Assembly: GCA_905221605.1 (NCBI GenBank) | Contig: CAJNDS010000028.1 | Span: forward strand, 1 to 40,762 | Origin: Symbiodinium natans | Lineage: Eukaryota > Sar > Dinophyceae > Suessiales > Symbiodiniaceae | Reading direction: 5' to 3' | DNA length: 40,762 bases | In this document: in pieces, positions 9,695 through 17,775 of the stretch | How the letters are laid out: every line of letters begins with the position of its first letter | How positions within the stretch are numbered: the first letter of the stretch is position 1 | The notes under the pieces: model-generated | The model's input: the letters and a program-made list of their open reading frames with translations, nothing else | Told to the model about the DNA's origin: nothing | Databases searched by the model: none | Made by a program: the position numbers and the translations under genes

Positions 9695-9771
9695 GTTCAC
9701 AGTGTAGTCCTATCAGGGCACATTGGAAGATCACATTGCATTGGAAGTAATGTCTGGAGGGGGAGGACCTG

Positions 9772-10101
9772 TCACACCACGGTGCCATTTCGGAGGAGTC
9801 GGGGCTTGACCTGTGCACATCGCTCCTCAAGTTTGCCGTTGGCGGTGACTGCCCACACGTCCTTGTGGGCCCTAACTATGTGTCGCTTCAGAGCCGTGGG
9901 ATCGGCGATCCATCGCTTGCAAACACAGCAGTGTTGCTTGAGGGACGACACAACATCGGCATCTAGCAGACTTTTCCAGCCTTGTTGCCGAGCAACATCA
10001 AGAACCAGCTTTTGGGCTCTGGGAGGCGGCTCATTTGCAGTGGCCTCCTCTGGAGCTTTTGGATTGGTGCTAGTATCTGCTTCGGGGCCGACCGCGGCTC
10101 C
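9772..10101 (-). pseudogene. Reverse transcriptase C-terminal extension beyond an in-frame TAG, with third zinc finger
   Basis: Reading the reverse transcriptase frame past the TAG at 10102-10104 gives about 109 further sense codons to a TGA at 9772-9774. They contain CCVCKRWIADPTALKRHIVR followed by AH, a regular C2H2 zinc finger (C-x2-C-x12-H-x4-H). Its preservation implies that the TAG is either a recent nonsense mutation or is read through. The two preceding fingers lie just upstream in the same frame. C-terminal zinc fingers in LINE proteins are thought to bind RNA or target DNA. Confidence 0.65.
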
Positions 10102-11934
10102 CTAAGTACTGCATTCCGGATAAAGAACAGGGCAGTATCCTTTTTCAATATGTGCTTTAAGCCCAATCCATGCCCCGTATTTGAATTTACAGAAGGCACA
10201 CTGGGGCAGACCATTCAGTGCGTGGTTTGCCGGATCAAAATTGAGCAGTTCTGGCTTATCTTCTGGGTGCTTCCATGCCTTATGCTGTCGGAGGCTAGTG
10301 ATAGTGCGAAATTGCTGACTGCAATGCGGACAGGTATAAGGGTCTGACTCCTTATCTTCAGGAAGCTGCTCACCTGCATTCATCGAATGGAGTGAGTTGA
10401 TAGCCAGCGCGAGCTGCGCCCGGACCTGTGGAAGGGCCCTAATGTCGCTGGGGCACTCTGCTGCAACTGTCTCAAGTGCGTCATGCATTCTCTGGCCTTG
10501 GTGAGCGAGCGCCTGTAGGGGGTCCTCAGCATTGAGATGCTTCTGGATCTGTTCATTGGTCACTAGGGTAAGATGCGCCGGCTTTTTGGCAATAGCCCGC
10601 ATCTGTCTGGCAGCCATTGCACGAAGATGCTTGCGTCCTGTGGGTCTAACACCCACCGCCAGTAGCCCGTGCGCTGCTGAGCTCCACACCCCGGCTCTCC
10701 AGATTTGATACCTGGGACGGTTGTGCGTTACGCGTCTAGAGTTGATGGCTTTGCGAAGCTGGCTATATTGACCCCTCGCCTTACGCATACGTAGCTGAAC
10801 AGTTTTCTCCTGGGCATCTCTATAGGAAATGACGGTACCAAGGTACTGATGTGTTTTCCTGAGGGGGATCAGAATCTGCTCGCCGTGTTGCATGAAGGCA
10901 AGGTGTGGGAGTTTATCCTTGAAGACTTTAAGTTTCTGCAAAATCCTAATGGCATCTGCTCCCTTGGCGTGACACAGCACGACCGATTTGGTTGCGCTGA
11001 GAGTCATACCGTGGTCGTTAAAGGTTTGCACGACTTTTTGGATGCCGCTAATGGCACCCAGAAGGTCTTCGGCGCTTTTTAACGTCCATGCAGCTAAGGC
11101 GTCGTCGGCGTAAAAAGTGAACAGCTGCGTTACCCAGTCCCAGCCTAGGCGCTCCGCTAGTGTGTCAATGATAGCAATTGTGTGTGCCACAAACAAATAC
11201 GGCGCGACCGTACAGCCTTGTTTGATGCCTCGCGTGGTCGTGACGTGGTCTTCATGAACGCCCACTGAGCAGTGATACCTTGCCTCAAAATGGAACTGCA
11301 TAAGAAGTTGCACCAGCGTTTCGGAGACCCCTAGGCGTCTCAGGCTAGTGGCAAGGGCAGTGCGAGGTACATTGTCGAACGCCCCCTCAAGGTCAAGGGA
11401 GAAGCATATGCCTCCTGCGCATTTAACCTGGGTAGCTCCGGCATGAAGGTCATATATGCTTTGTTTGCTCAGGGTCGCATACGCACGTGCCTCTCTCAGG
11501 TGGTTATGCACTCTCAGTAAGGCGTCTAGAACCCCTCTGCCGGCAGTATATGCAAATTGCGGTCGAGTGACCAGCGCTTCCTCAAGAAGTGGTCGGATGT
11601 GTTCTCTCAGCAGAGCACATACCGATTTCGAGAGAGGGTGGGAGAGTCCTATGGGACGAAGCCCGGACGGGCGGCTGGGGTCTTTCTGTGGTTTAGGCAA
11701 CCATACGAGGTATGTGTCTTTCCACACGTGTGGGATGACGCAGAGGGAATCCTCCCCCCAGGATCGCATCAGGATGGGTTCCAGTGTTTTGGCTACCTGG
11801 TCACGGCACAATCTCCAAACTGCTGCCGGGGCCGACATCTTCGGCACCCCTTTGCGAAATGGTAGTTTTCCTAGGGCCCAAACGAGGTCTTTGGCCTGAA
11901 CAAGAATGGGTTCAGTGACTCGGTGATTGGGCAA
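10102..11934 (-). CDS. Reverse transcriptase with C-terminal zinc fingers (non-LTR type)
   Basis: RNA-dependent DNA polymerase of the element. Visible RT blocks in order: PSGLRPIGLSHPLSK (fingers), a GRGVLDALLRVH segment, FSLDLEGAFDNV with the first catalytic Asp near residue 180, RGIKQGCTVAP (block B), FTFYADDALAAW with the catalytic YADD near residue 275, MTLSATKSVVL, and HQYLGTVIS (thumb-side block). A long C-terminal region ends in two zinc fingers, CPHCSQQFRTITSLRQHKAW plus KH (C-x2-C-x12-H-x4-H) and a C2HC-type CAFCKFKYGAWIGLKAHIEK plus GYC. The first codon is TTG, not ATG, and the frame is open further upstream while overlapping the endonuclease frame by 23 bases. RT is therefore probably made as a fusion with the endonuclease after a +1 step, or this copy has a small deletion or insertion there. 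A TAG ends the frame before a third finger. Confidence 0.88.
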   Translation of the reverse strand: MPNHRVTEPILVQAKDLVWALGKLPFRKGVPKMSAPAAVWRLCRDQVAKTLEPILMRSWGEDSLCVIPHVWKDTYLVWLPKPQKDPSRPSGLRPIGLSHPLSKSVCALLREHIRPLLEEALVTRPQFAYTAGRGVLDALLRVHNHLREARAYATLSKQSIYDLHAGATQVKCAGGICFSLDLEGAFDNVPRTALATSLRRLGVSETLVQLLMQFHFEARYHCSVGVHEDHVTTTRGIKQGCTVAPYLFVAHTIAIIDTLAERLGWDWVTQLFTFYADDALAAWTLKSAEDLLGAISGIQKVVQTFNDHGMTLSATKSVVLCHAKGADAIRILQKLKVFKDKLPHLAFMQHGEQILIPLRKTHQYLGTVISYRDAQEKTVQLRMRKARGQYSQLRKAINSRRVTHNRPRYQIWRAGVWSSAAHGLLAVGVRPTGRKHLRAMAARQMRAIAKKPAHLTLVTNEQIQKHLNAEDPLQALAHQGQRMHDALETVAAECPSDIRALPQVRAQLALAINSLHSMNAGEQLPEDKESDPYTCPHCSQQFRTITSLRQHKAWKHPEDKPELLNFDPANHALNGLPQCAFCKFKYGAWIGLKAHIEKGYCPVLYPECST

Positions 11935-13774
11935 ATAGTCTTCTCCTTGACAAAACTTGTTTCTGCTGCTTAATGAGCTCAGCCAGTTGTTCTTTGGGAG
12001 TGAGGATTTCTCCCTTTTCGCTGCGAATGTGTGTGCGCGCGAAGGGTTTCCAGGGAGCTAATTTTCTAGCGCTCATCCACACTTTCCTTTGATCACCCTT
12101 AGCGGCAGCAACTTGTAGGTCCTCGGCGACAGCCTGCAGCTTTTCACGCTTAATTTTCTTGGCAGTTTGTTTCATCGCTTTAGAGGCCACGCGAAACTCA
12201 GTGTACTTTTTCCATTTCCGGAGAGTTTCGATTAAGCTGTTCGCTTTGGTGGATTTCCATTCCTTGTACTTAGCCCACATCTCTTTCGCGGTGTGCTTAA
12301 ACTGCGGATTCTGCGAAACGCGGTTGTCAACTTCAGGTTCGGGAGGGTAGACGGTTTGCATGTGTTCTTTCATGATCTCATCCACCTGCCTCGTAAAGCT
12401 GTGAAGATGCAAGTCAGGGTCCAGCTTCTGAATATCCGCGTCGATGAGGTGCTTTAACTTCTTAGCCCGATCATCTGCCTGCGCAATGGAGTCTTGGATG
12501 CATTGCCTAGACGCCATCGAAGGTTTGACTGGGTTCGGGAGACGACATGGCGCGACTCTACGGATGTGAGCCTGCACTGGGATGTGGTGATTGGCCTTCC
12601 ACTTTCCGAGGGCGACTTGATGCATGGGTCTGCTGTGTCTAGCAGTGCGAGTCGCGTGCTGAACCCTACACGCAACGAAATCCAATTGTGTTTTGGTGCC
12701 TTGGTGCACGCACGTATGTGCCGGAGTGCAGTTCCACGTATTGAGGAGAGTGAGGCCGAAGTCCTGGAGTATTCCGAGAAAGTCATCTTCGTCGGGCGAT
12801 CCCTCTACTTTGGCTACAACGGCACTACCTATCAATCCCCTCGAGGTCTTGATGGAGCAGTTGAAGTCTCCCGCAATGATCAAGTCGTTCCGTTGTGGAC
12901 TCTTCATGATGCTAGACCGTATCGCATCCCAGATTGAGGCCCGAGCTTTCAGGTTCTCGGCTTTGTCAATGTTTGTCCTCCACACATGCTGGTAGACATT
13001 CAGAAGATCGGAGCCGTTCTGTTGGTGATGCAGTCGAACCGAGAGTACTCTGCCTTGCCGAAGAACCCTGTAACTAACATTATCTTGCTTGCGGACATTC
13101 TGGTGAATCAGAGTGGCAACTCCTGAGCATTTGTCTTTGCCTGTAGCCCCTGAGGAGACGACGAACCAGGGGCCGGACGAGAAAGTGCGGCACCCCTCCT
13201 GTTTCCAGTGTGTTTCTTGCACGAACACAATGTCAAAGTCATCTGGTTTCTCACTTAACCATGACATGAGTTCTTGCCAGGCCGCCTGCGACCCCCCGCT
13301 CATGTTCCAGGTGAGACATCTAAGGTGAGATGCTTTGTCAGATTTGGGATGCTTTGTGGGTTTAGCCGGCCGGTCATTCGGCCCCAGCTGGTGTATGCCC
13401 CCTGTGGTTTTTGTCAGTGTTTCCCTAGTGTACCATGTGCCCTTATAGTGAGTGCCGCCTGTGGCATAGGCTCGTGCGCGAGCTCGTCGCAGCGATCTCT
13501 TGGCGATCCACCCGATGCTGTTGTGGTGATTACGTATTGCCTGGCCAGTGTCTTCGCCCATTCTATTGGACTGTTGGGGCCGATGTTGTGTGGCTCCCAC
13601 CACGGTACTGGAACCCGTGGTAACCCTCACGTCTGCTCGACCCCCATTTGCTGTCACGAAGCTTCCACAAAGGATAAGAATCCACATCCAGAAGAGACTT
13701 CGAAAGCTTGGGGCCCAGCCGCTGGACTTGGGACCAGCGCGGCTCGGTGATGTGCGTCTGGCGGGCTCACCCAT
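11912..13774 (-). CDS. APE-type endonuclease (EEP family) of the retrotransposon
   Basis: The endonuclease nicks target DNA to start target-primed reverse transcription. EEP motifs in order: LRCLTWNMSGG near residues 150-160 (Asn), VFVQETHW near 185 (metal-binding Glu), LSVRLHH, IIAGDFNCS near 300 (catalytic Asp and Asn), TQLDFVAC near 363. The final motif, usually S-D-H, reads NHHIPV near residue 396: the His is kept but the conserved Asp is His. The N-terminus has a hydrophobic stretch, SLFWMWILILCGSFVTA, before a basic linker. About 200 charged helical residues follow the catalytic domain and lead into the RT frame. It starts at an ATG (13774) and overlaps the end of the Tpt1 frame by 121 bases in the -1 frame, so it may be made by its own initiation or by a shift. 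Length of the EEP part is normal. Confidence 0.85.
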   Translation of the reverse strand: MGEPARRTSPSRAGPKSSGWAPSFRSLFWMWILILCGSFVTANGGRADVRVTTGSSTVVGATQHRPQQSNRMGEDTGQAIRNHHNSIGWIAKRSLRRARARAYATGGTHYKGTWYTRETLTKTTGGIHQLGPNDRPAKPTKHPKSDKASHLRCLTWNMSGGSQAAWQELMSWLSEKPDDFDIVFVQETHWKQEGCRTFSSGPWFVVSSGATGKDKCSGVATLIHQNVRKQDNVSYRVLRQGRVLSVRLHHQQNGSDLLNVYQHVWRTNIDKAENLKARASIWDAIRSSIMKSPQRNDLIIAGDFNCSIKTSRGLIGSAVVAKVEGSPDEDDFLGILQDFGLTLLNTWNCTPAHTCVHQGTKTQLDFVACRVQHATRTARHSRPMHQVALGKWKANHHIPVQAHIRRVAPCRLPNPVKPSMASRQCIQDSIAQADDRAKKLKHLIDADIQKLDPDLHLHSFTRQVDEIMKEHMQTVYPPEPEVDNRVSQNPQFKHTAKEMWAKYKEWKSTKANSLIETLRKWKKYTEFRVASKAMKQTAKKIKREKLQAVAEDLQVAAAKGDQRKVWMSARKLAPWKPFARTHIRSEKGEILTPKEQLAELIKQQKQVLSRRRLFAQSPSH

Positions 13775-16700
13775 CTGTGTTGTAAGTATTTAGTAGTGCA
13801 CGTGGCATGTGTGCTGAGGATGTAGGGTCTCCTTCTGTAGCAACCTCTGATTCTCCTGGTGCAGAGCCATTTAGTTAGTCTATCTCTTTGCAACGATAGA
13901 AGCCTGCCTGCATAACCATTCCCACCGACCAAAAACACTCCCAGCAGAAGAATGTGTCCCCATCTTAACCTAGCGTACTGACTCTCGGGACCTGGGACAT
14001 CTCGTTGATCATAGTCCTGCAGCAGAGGCGAGGGGTTGGTGCGTATGCATTGGGTAGAGGAGACGGTGCAACGGATGCGATGATGCAATACAACCCCCGT
14101 GTATGCTCTCTGAGCTGCAGTGCGGTCTTGGTCACGGTCACTGGGGGCCGAAGATCGGCTTCCCCTGGGGGACCGGAAAGAGTGAGACCGAACAATGGCC
14201 TGCATGACGATGTCAGCTGCCGGTGGCCCCTCTGAGCCAAAAACTTCTTCTCCCGATGCCAGGATCCTGACGGCCTTTATACAATGCGGGGCCAGCTTGC
14301 CATCGGCACCCCGGGTTAAGTAGTAGCCGTTCATTGAACGGAACCAAACGGCCCCCGATTCTTTCGGGGAGAGTATGATTGCGATGTCACAATGCGCGGG
14401 GTAATTCCGATATTCACTTCTGTCTACTGAAACACAATGAATGTGTGTCCGGGACTGGGAGAGGCCTCCCGTGATGACGCCCTTCGCCAAGATCGAGCCG
14501 TAGAAGTCCCAGTTGGTTGCATGGAGGACGTACTCCGGCAACTCGGCATCCCCAAGGGGCCGCATGACCGCTTCATCACGTAGTCCTTTCTTGGAGTGAC
14601 CTTGAACCGCCCTGATGTAGAGATCGGCACCGCGCCATTCGAGCGCGAAGCGTTGCTTGTCGTTCCAGTAGACCACCGAGCGGATGTAGTTGAGGGTTGC
14701 CCCCTTCTCCTTCATGATGGAGGTGCGTAAAAGGTCTGACACCTTGGTCCACCCTGCCTCGTCGAACGTCAAGCCGAAGTCTTCAGAGTCGTGCCTCAGA
14801 ACAACTGACAGTCTTTTGGAGAGAGACTGATCCAGTTTCCAGTAGAGCTTCGTCGGCTCCCCAAGGGGGGCCGAATCGCGTGCTGGCGTGGGCAGAGAGG
14901 TGCCATCGCTGCTGGCGTAGGTCGTCTCCGTGTAGATGTTGTATCTCTCGACCCTGCGCGGGGAGTGGGGGATGCTGCCAGATTGATTTGGTGGCGTTTG
15001 CCCCGTAGGGTAGTCAACCTCCATCTCCACATAGGCATCAGATGAAGCCGGCTCGGCAGTCCGGGTTGCAGGAGCCGTGTTTCCCATGTGCTTGGAGGTC
15101 CTGTCCGTCATGTCATCATCTCTGCTGTCCTGGCTGGTTTGGTCCTGAATTGCCACTCGGACAATTTGCTCATCATCCTTCAGTTGCTCGGCGGGGAAGT
15201 AGTAGTCGAATTTGATTGCCAGGTCTTGATGACTATCGAACCAATGGATTTGTTCATGCAGCGACATGGGGACTCCCTCAAACAGTGCGATTACGCTGCG
15301 CAGCATGCCGGCGAACTGGGTGAGGATGGGCTCGAAGTCCGCATCTTTTGACAGGCTCCATAGCCAGCATTCCACTGCCGTGCCGAAGGTGGAATGGTTC
15401 GCGTAATTGAGCTTGTCTCTGGAAATCAGGCACATGACAAACGCAAGGTTCCAATTGCCTGCGGCCGGGATGATCTTCAGGGACTCCGAGTGGTGGAAGT
15501 CGTCATGATGCTTGACGAAGTGCCCCATTTCGAAGAAAGTTTTGAACATGAGGGCGACCTTTTTCTTGCGCAGGACATTGATGTCATCTTCGATGATGGC
15601 CAGCAGGTTCCATTTCTCACGCACGGCTCTCAAGGATTGTGGGGGCACACTGTCTCGGGCAGGGGGGACGAACTGCTTGAGGCCCTCGGAGACATGCTGG
15701 GCAGGGGCCGGGGGTACGGCTCCCTCTGTGGTAGGCCTCCTTTGCTCGCTCGAGCTGCTAGCCTGCTGTCTCTTCTTTGGCGATGCCGGTGGGTCTGGCG
15801 GTTTCTGCCGGAACCACCATTCTCCCTGCCACCAGATCTTGAGGTAGCCCTCGTCGTCTTCCGTCGCATGTACTTCGTGCCGGTCACTGGTGTCAAACTG
15901 GTAGTCCTCGTCGTCTTCGTCCTCCTCGTCGTAGTACCAGTCCTGATGTTGATCCCGGGGCCGAGCGTCGGCTCCCCGCGCATTCTGCCAGTGTGGCTGT
16001 CGGCTCTCGCGATCGGCCGCTTGTCGCCAGGGCTGCTGATTCATCTCCTGAGCACGGGGGGCCGCAGTGTCGGCTCTCTCCCTTTGATTGCCAGGGGCAT
16101 TGCGGCGGGCACTGCGGGCAGCCAGTTCATTGCGGGTGCGCCTCCTAGTGCCGTCGGGCCTGACCCGAGCTCGGGGATATCGATGCCACTTTTGATCTGA
16201 CATGCTATCGGCAAAGACACCATACATGTATATGCTGATGCAATCAGGCGTGGCGTGCATCATGTTCCTGCAGCCCGGCAACCACTCTACAACACGGATC
16301 TCCTTTCTCGCATTTAGAAACCCCGAGGTCCTCCCACAGGTGCTTTGTGTAGGGCCGAATACGGCACCCGCAGCTCTTCGGTTTGAAGTGACCTGGGCAT
16401 ATAGTCCGGGTTTGGGGCAGGTATGACATCTGCGAGTGTCAGGCAATGGGAGTACAGTCGGGTGCAGGGCCATGCATTCTGCTACACCGAGTTTCCCACT
16501 TCGGGTACACTGCACCTGGGATGCGAGCATGTTGAGGATTTGACTGGGTATCAGGGCTGGCGTTCCGTGCCGAACATAGCTAACTGCGACAGGGCACATA
16601 TTCCACATATGTCTACGGTGAGGCCCTCGAAGAGTTAAGGAAGGCCTTCGGTAGATGCCTCTAACAAGCATCAGTTTCGGCCTGCAAGGTCTCACACTTA

Positions 16701-17334
16701 GCGAGAAGTTCTGCAGCCTTCTTGCGCCTCTTCCTAGGAGGTAGGCTTCGAATGTCTCCGAGAAGTCTGGTGATAAGGCCCGCACATGAACCTGTGGAAA
16801 TTGCGTATGCCACAGCATTGCTCGATATGCCCACCTTGCGACCCTTAGGTTGTGGTGGCGGCTCTGAGTCTGTCGAAAGTGAGTCATCGGTGCCCGGTCC
16901 TTGTGCAGGGCTGGAGGATTGACCTGGGCCATCGGCTTCCCCAGGGCTGGGGCCGATTGTGGGACTGTCGGTCCTGTCCACTGGGAGCGTGTTTGTCTCA
17001 TGTGCGGAGCTCTCTGATTCGCTCCAGTCCAGGAGCCCATGCGCGCTCCTCGGCACTCCATGGATTCTGTCACTTGAAGAGGAACTAGCGAGCGGTGGTG
17101 ATGAGAGCTGCAATGGGGGGGGCAAAGATGGAAGCTTCGGTTGTTTTTGGGGGGGGGTTGGGGCTTGGGGTCCTCTCTTATTTCGTGCGCTGGCTTTGGA
17201 GCTGGCTCCCCTAGGGGCCGTTGACTGCACGTAGTGGGATCTGGCCGACCAGTGCGCCTCATGGCACTGTCGTAGGCGGGGATGCATCTGCGGCAAAGGA
17301 TGACTGTGAAAATCAAGTGCAGAGCGAGATTCAT
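13654..17334 (-). CDS. Long frame with Tpt1/KptA-like RNA 2'-phosphotransferase domain
   Basis: The frame has 1226 codons. The credible part begins at Met378 (16203). It has an Arg-rich start, an acidic run near 460-475, a folded-looking region of unknown family at about 555-735, a Ser/Thr/Pro linker, and a Tpt1-like domain at about 830-1035. Tpt1 removes the splice-junction 2'-phosphate from tRNA using NAD+. Matching motifs: SKRLSVVLRHDSEDFGLTF with Arg847 and His848, GWTKVSDLL, IRAVQGHS with Arg908, VLHATNWDFYGSILAKGV with His938, and FRSMNGYYLTRG (family F-x-S-x-N-G-V-W-L-T). The fourth catalytic Arg expected near VDRSEYR is uncertain. The segment between the first two motifs is longer than usual. 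Residues 1-220 run antiphase to a more protein-like frame (16661-17287) and may not be translated. The C-terminal 190 residues are Arg-rich and may be shadow of the endonuclease leader. Confidence 0.75.
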   Translation of the reverse strand: MNLALHLIFTVILCRRCIPAYDSAMRRTGRPDPTTCSQRPLGEPAPKPAHEIREDPKPQPPPKNNRSFHLCPPHCSSHHHRSLVPLQVTESMECRGARMGSWTGANQRAPHMRQTRSQWTGPTVPQSAPALGKPMAQVNPPALHKDRAPMTHFRQTQSRHHNLRVARWAYRAMLWHTQFPQVHVRALSPDFSETFEAYLLGRGARRLQNFSLSVRPCRPKLMLVRGIYRRPSLTLRGPHRRHMWNMCPVAVSYVRHGTPALIPSQILNMLASQVQCTRSGKLGVAECMALHPTVLPLPDTRRCHTCPKPGLYAQVTSNRRAAGAVFGPTQSTCGRTSGFLNARKEIRVVEWLPGCRNMMHATPDCISIYMYGVFADSMSDQKWHRYPRARVRPDGTRRRTRNELAARSARRNAPGNQRERADTAAPRAQEMNQQPWRQAADRESRQPHWQNARGADARPRDQHQDWYYDEEDEDDEDYQFDTSDRHEVHATEDDEGYLKIWWQGEWWFRQKPPDPPASPKKRQQASSSSEQRRPTTEGAVPPAPAQHVSEGLKQFVPPARDSVPPQSLRAVREKWNLLAIIEDDINVLRKKKVALMFKTFFEMGHFVKHHDDFHHSESLKIIPAAGNWNLAFVMCLISRDKLNYANHSTFGTAVECWLWSLSKDADFEPILTQFAGMLRSVIALFEGVPMSLHEQIHWFDSHQDLAIKFDYYFPAEQLKDDEQIVRVAIQDQTSQDSRDDDMTDRTSKHMGNTAPATRTAEPASSDAYVEMEVDYPTGQTPPNQSGSIPHSPRRVERYNIYTETTYASSDGTSLPTPARDSAPLGEPTKLYWKLDQSLSKRLSVVLRHDSEDFGLTFDEAGWTKVSDLLRTSIMKEKGATLNYIRSVVYWNDKQRFALEWRGADLYIRAVQGHSKKGLRDEAVMRPLGDAELPEYVLHATNWDFYGSILAKGVITGGLSQSRTHIHCVSVDRSEYRNYPAHCDIAIILSPKESGAVWFRSMNGYYLTRGADGKLAPHCIKAVRILASGEEVFGSEGPPAADIVMQAIVRSHSFRSPRGSRSSAPSDRDQDRTAAQRAYTGVVLHHRIRCTVSSTQCIRTNPSPLLQDYDQRDVPGPESQYARLRWGHILLLGVFLVGGNGYAGRLLSLQRDRLTKWLCTRRIRGCYRRRPYILSTHATCTTKYLQHRWVSPPDAHHRAALVPSPAAGPQAFEVSSGCGFLSFVEAS
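16661..17287 (-). CDS. Ser/Pro-rich ORF1-like protein with basic C-terminus
   Basis: An open frame from ATG at 17287 (open further upstream to a TTG at 17296). It opens with Lys/Pro-rich disorder, continues with Ser/Glu/Asp-rich stretches, then a short more ordered part, SSNAVAYAISTGSCAGLITR, and ends in a very basic helix, PPRKRRKKAAELLAKCETL. This organisation resembles the nucleic-acid-binding first ORF of many LINEs, but I recognise no RRM, zinc knuckle or other domain. It begins 44 bases after the stop of the upstream helical frame. The overlapping long frame in the next register has an irregular Cys/His/Arg composition here, so I take this frame as the coding one. A Cys-rich stretch in the same register downstream (16244-16429, with CGCRIRPYTKH and CEKGDPCC) is separated from it by stops and may be a remnant. 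Confidence 0.5.
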   Translation of the reverse strand: MHPRLRQCHEAHWSARSHYVQSTAPRGASSKASARNKRGPQAPTPPQKQPKLPSLPPPLQLSSPPLASSSSSDRIHGVPRSAHGLLDWSESESSAHETNTLPVDRTDSPTIGPSPGEADGPGQSSSPAQGPGTDDSLSTDSEPPPQPKGRKVGISSNAVAYAISTGSCAGLITRLLGDIRSLPPRKRRKKAAELLAKCETLQAETDAC

Positions 17335-17712
17335 GGTTTGTCTGAGATCAGGCTGATAAGAGTCTTTGCAAGTTGTTGCTCAAGTGCTACACACAACAAC
17401 GGGAACCTGACAGAAATGATGGCCACCAGCTGAAGTCCCTGTTCTCTCGGTAGAACCTCAAGGATCGCTGGCACAAGTTCGTCTGCAGTATCCTGATTCC
17501 ACAGCTGCCCTGCGAGGTCCAAGGCACTGTCAATGTCAATAGTGTCTTGACTATTCAGCAAGCAGTCTGCAACCAGTTCCAGAGCCACAACGCGAATCTG
17601 AGTAACAGGCAGAATGGCTTCTAATGGTGAGAAGAGTACAGAAATCACCGAAGGGGCACTACGGTCTGCTAGTGGGGGCTCGCTATACGAAACGCTGAGA
17701 GCCGAGACGCTT
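17331..17712 (-). CDS. Helical open frame cut by the element's 5' end
   Basis: The frame is open from the very edge of the element. The ATG at 17726 lies in the flanking satellite and is not the element's own start. About 126 element-encoded residues form regular hydrophobic/acidic helices, for example IRVVALELVADCLLNSQDT and LVPAILEVLPREQGLQLVA, with no recognisable domain. Its TGA (17331-17333) overlaps the ATG of the long downstream frame as ATGA. Because coding begins exactly at the insertion junction, this is probably the 3' part of a longer first ORF and the copy is 5'-truncated. The alternative is a very short 5' leader in a full-length element. Confidence 0.5.
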
Positions 17713-17725
17713 ATGATGGATTTCA
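17713..17725. other. Target-site duplication, right copy
   Basis: The second copy of atgatggatttca, followed directly by the rest of the broken satellite monomer. Confidence 0.8.
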
Positions 17726-17775
17726 AAAAAGGTTCATATGCTTTGAGGCAAGCTTGCGCGGCTCAAAAAAATGTA
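17726..17775 (+). repeat. Satellite monomer, right part
   Basis: Continues the monomer interrupted at 7331 and carries the same landmarks in the same orientation (ttcatatgctttgaggcaag, then cttgcgcggctc). Confidence 0.75.

Larger units (their letters stand above)
7332..17712 (-). mobile_element. Non-LTR (LINE-type) retrotransposon, about 10.4 kb, inserted in a satellite
   Basis: The limits are set by a perfect 13-base target-site duplication (7319-7331 and 17713-17725) in a satellite whose monomer becomes continuous again when the insert is removed. All recognisable coding is on the minus strand, in the order helical frame, Ser/Pro-rich frame, Tpt1/KptA domain, EEP endonuclease, reverse transcriptase plus zinc fingers, unknown frame, USP protease. 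The EEP endonuclease, RT and short repeated 3' tail are hallmarks of APE-type LINEs, which insert by target-primed reverse transcription. There is no LTR, integrase or RNase H that I can see. Coding begins at the very 5' edge, so the copy may be 5'-truncated. Frame changes between domains and an in-frame TAG at 10102-10104 suggest decay or recoding. The Tpt1 and USP modules are unusual cargo for a LINE. Confidence 0.85.

Noticed and set aside
8850-9830. N-terminal 330 codons of the frame that later encodes the USP Cys box
   Set aside because: Gly/Arg/Pro/Ala-rich composition, antiphase to the more protein-like 283-residue frame. Treated as a shadow even though the frame is open.
9962-10350. 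Plus-strand and alternative minus-strand frames across the RT C-terminus
   Set aside because: Shadows of the zinc-finger region; no domain in the other registers.
11932-11934. A translation start for the reverse transcriptase at 11934
   Set aside because: The codon is TTG, with no evidence that it initiates. The frame is open upstream, so fusion or a frame step is more likely.
14005-16200. Plus-strand frames of 76-268 codons opposite the Tpt1 frame
   Set aside because: Mirror-image frames of a strongly supported minus-strand domain. The 268-codon frame is a Leu/Val/Gly-rich antisense translation.
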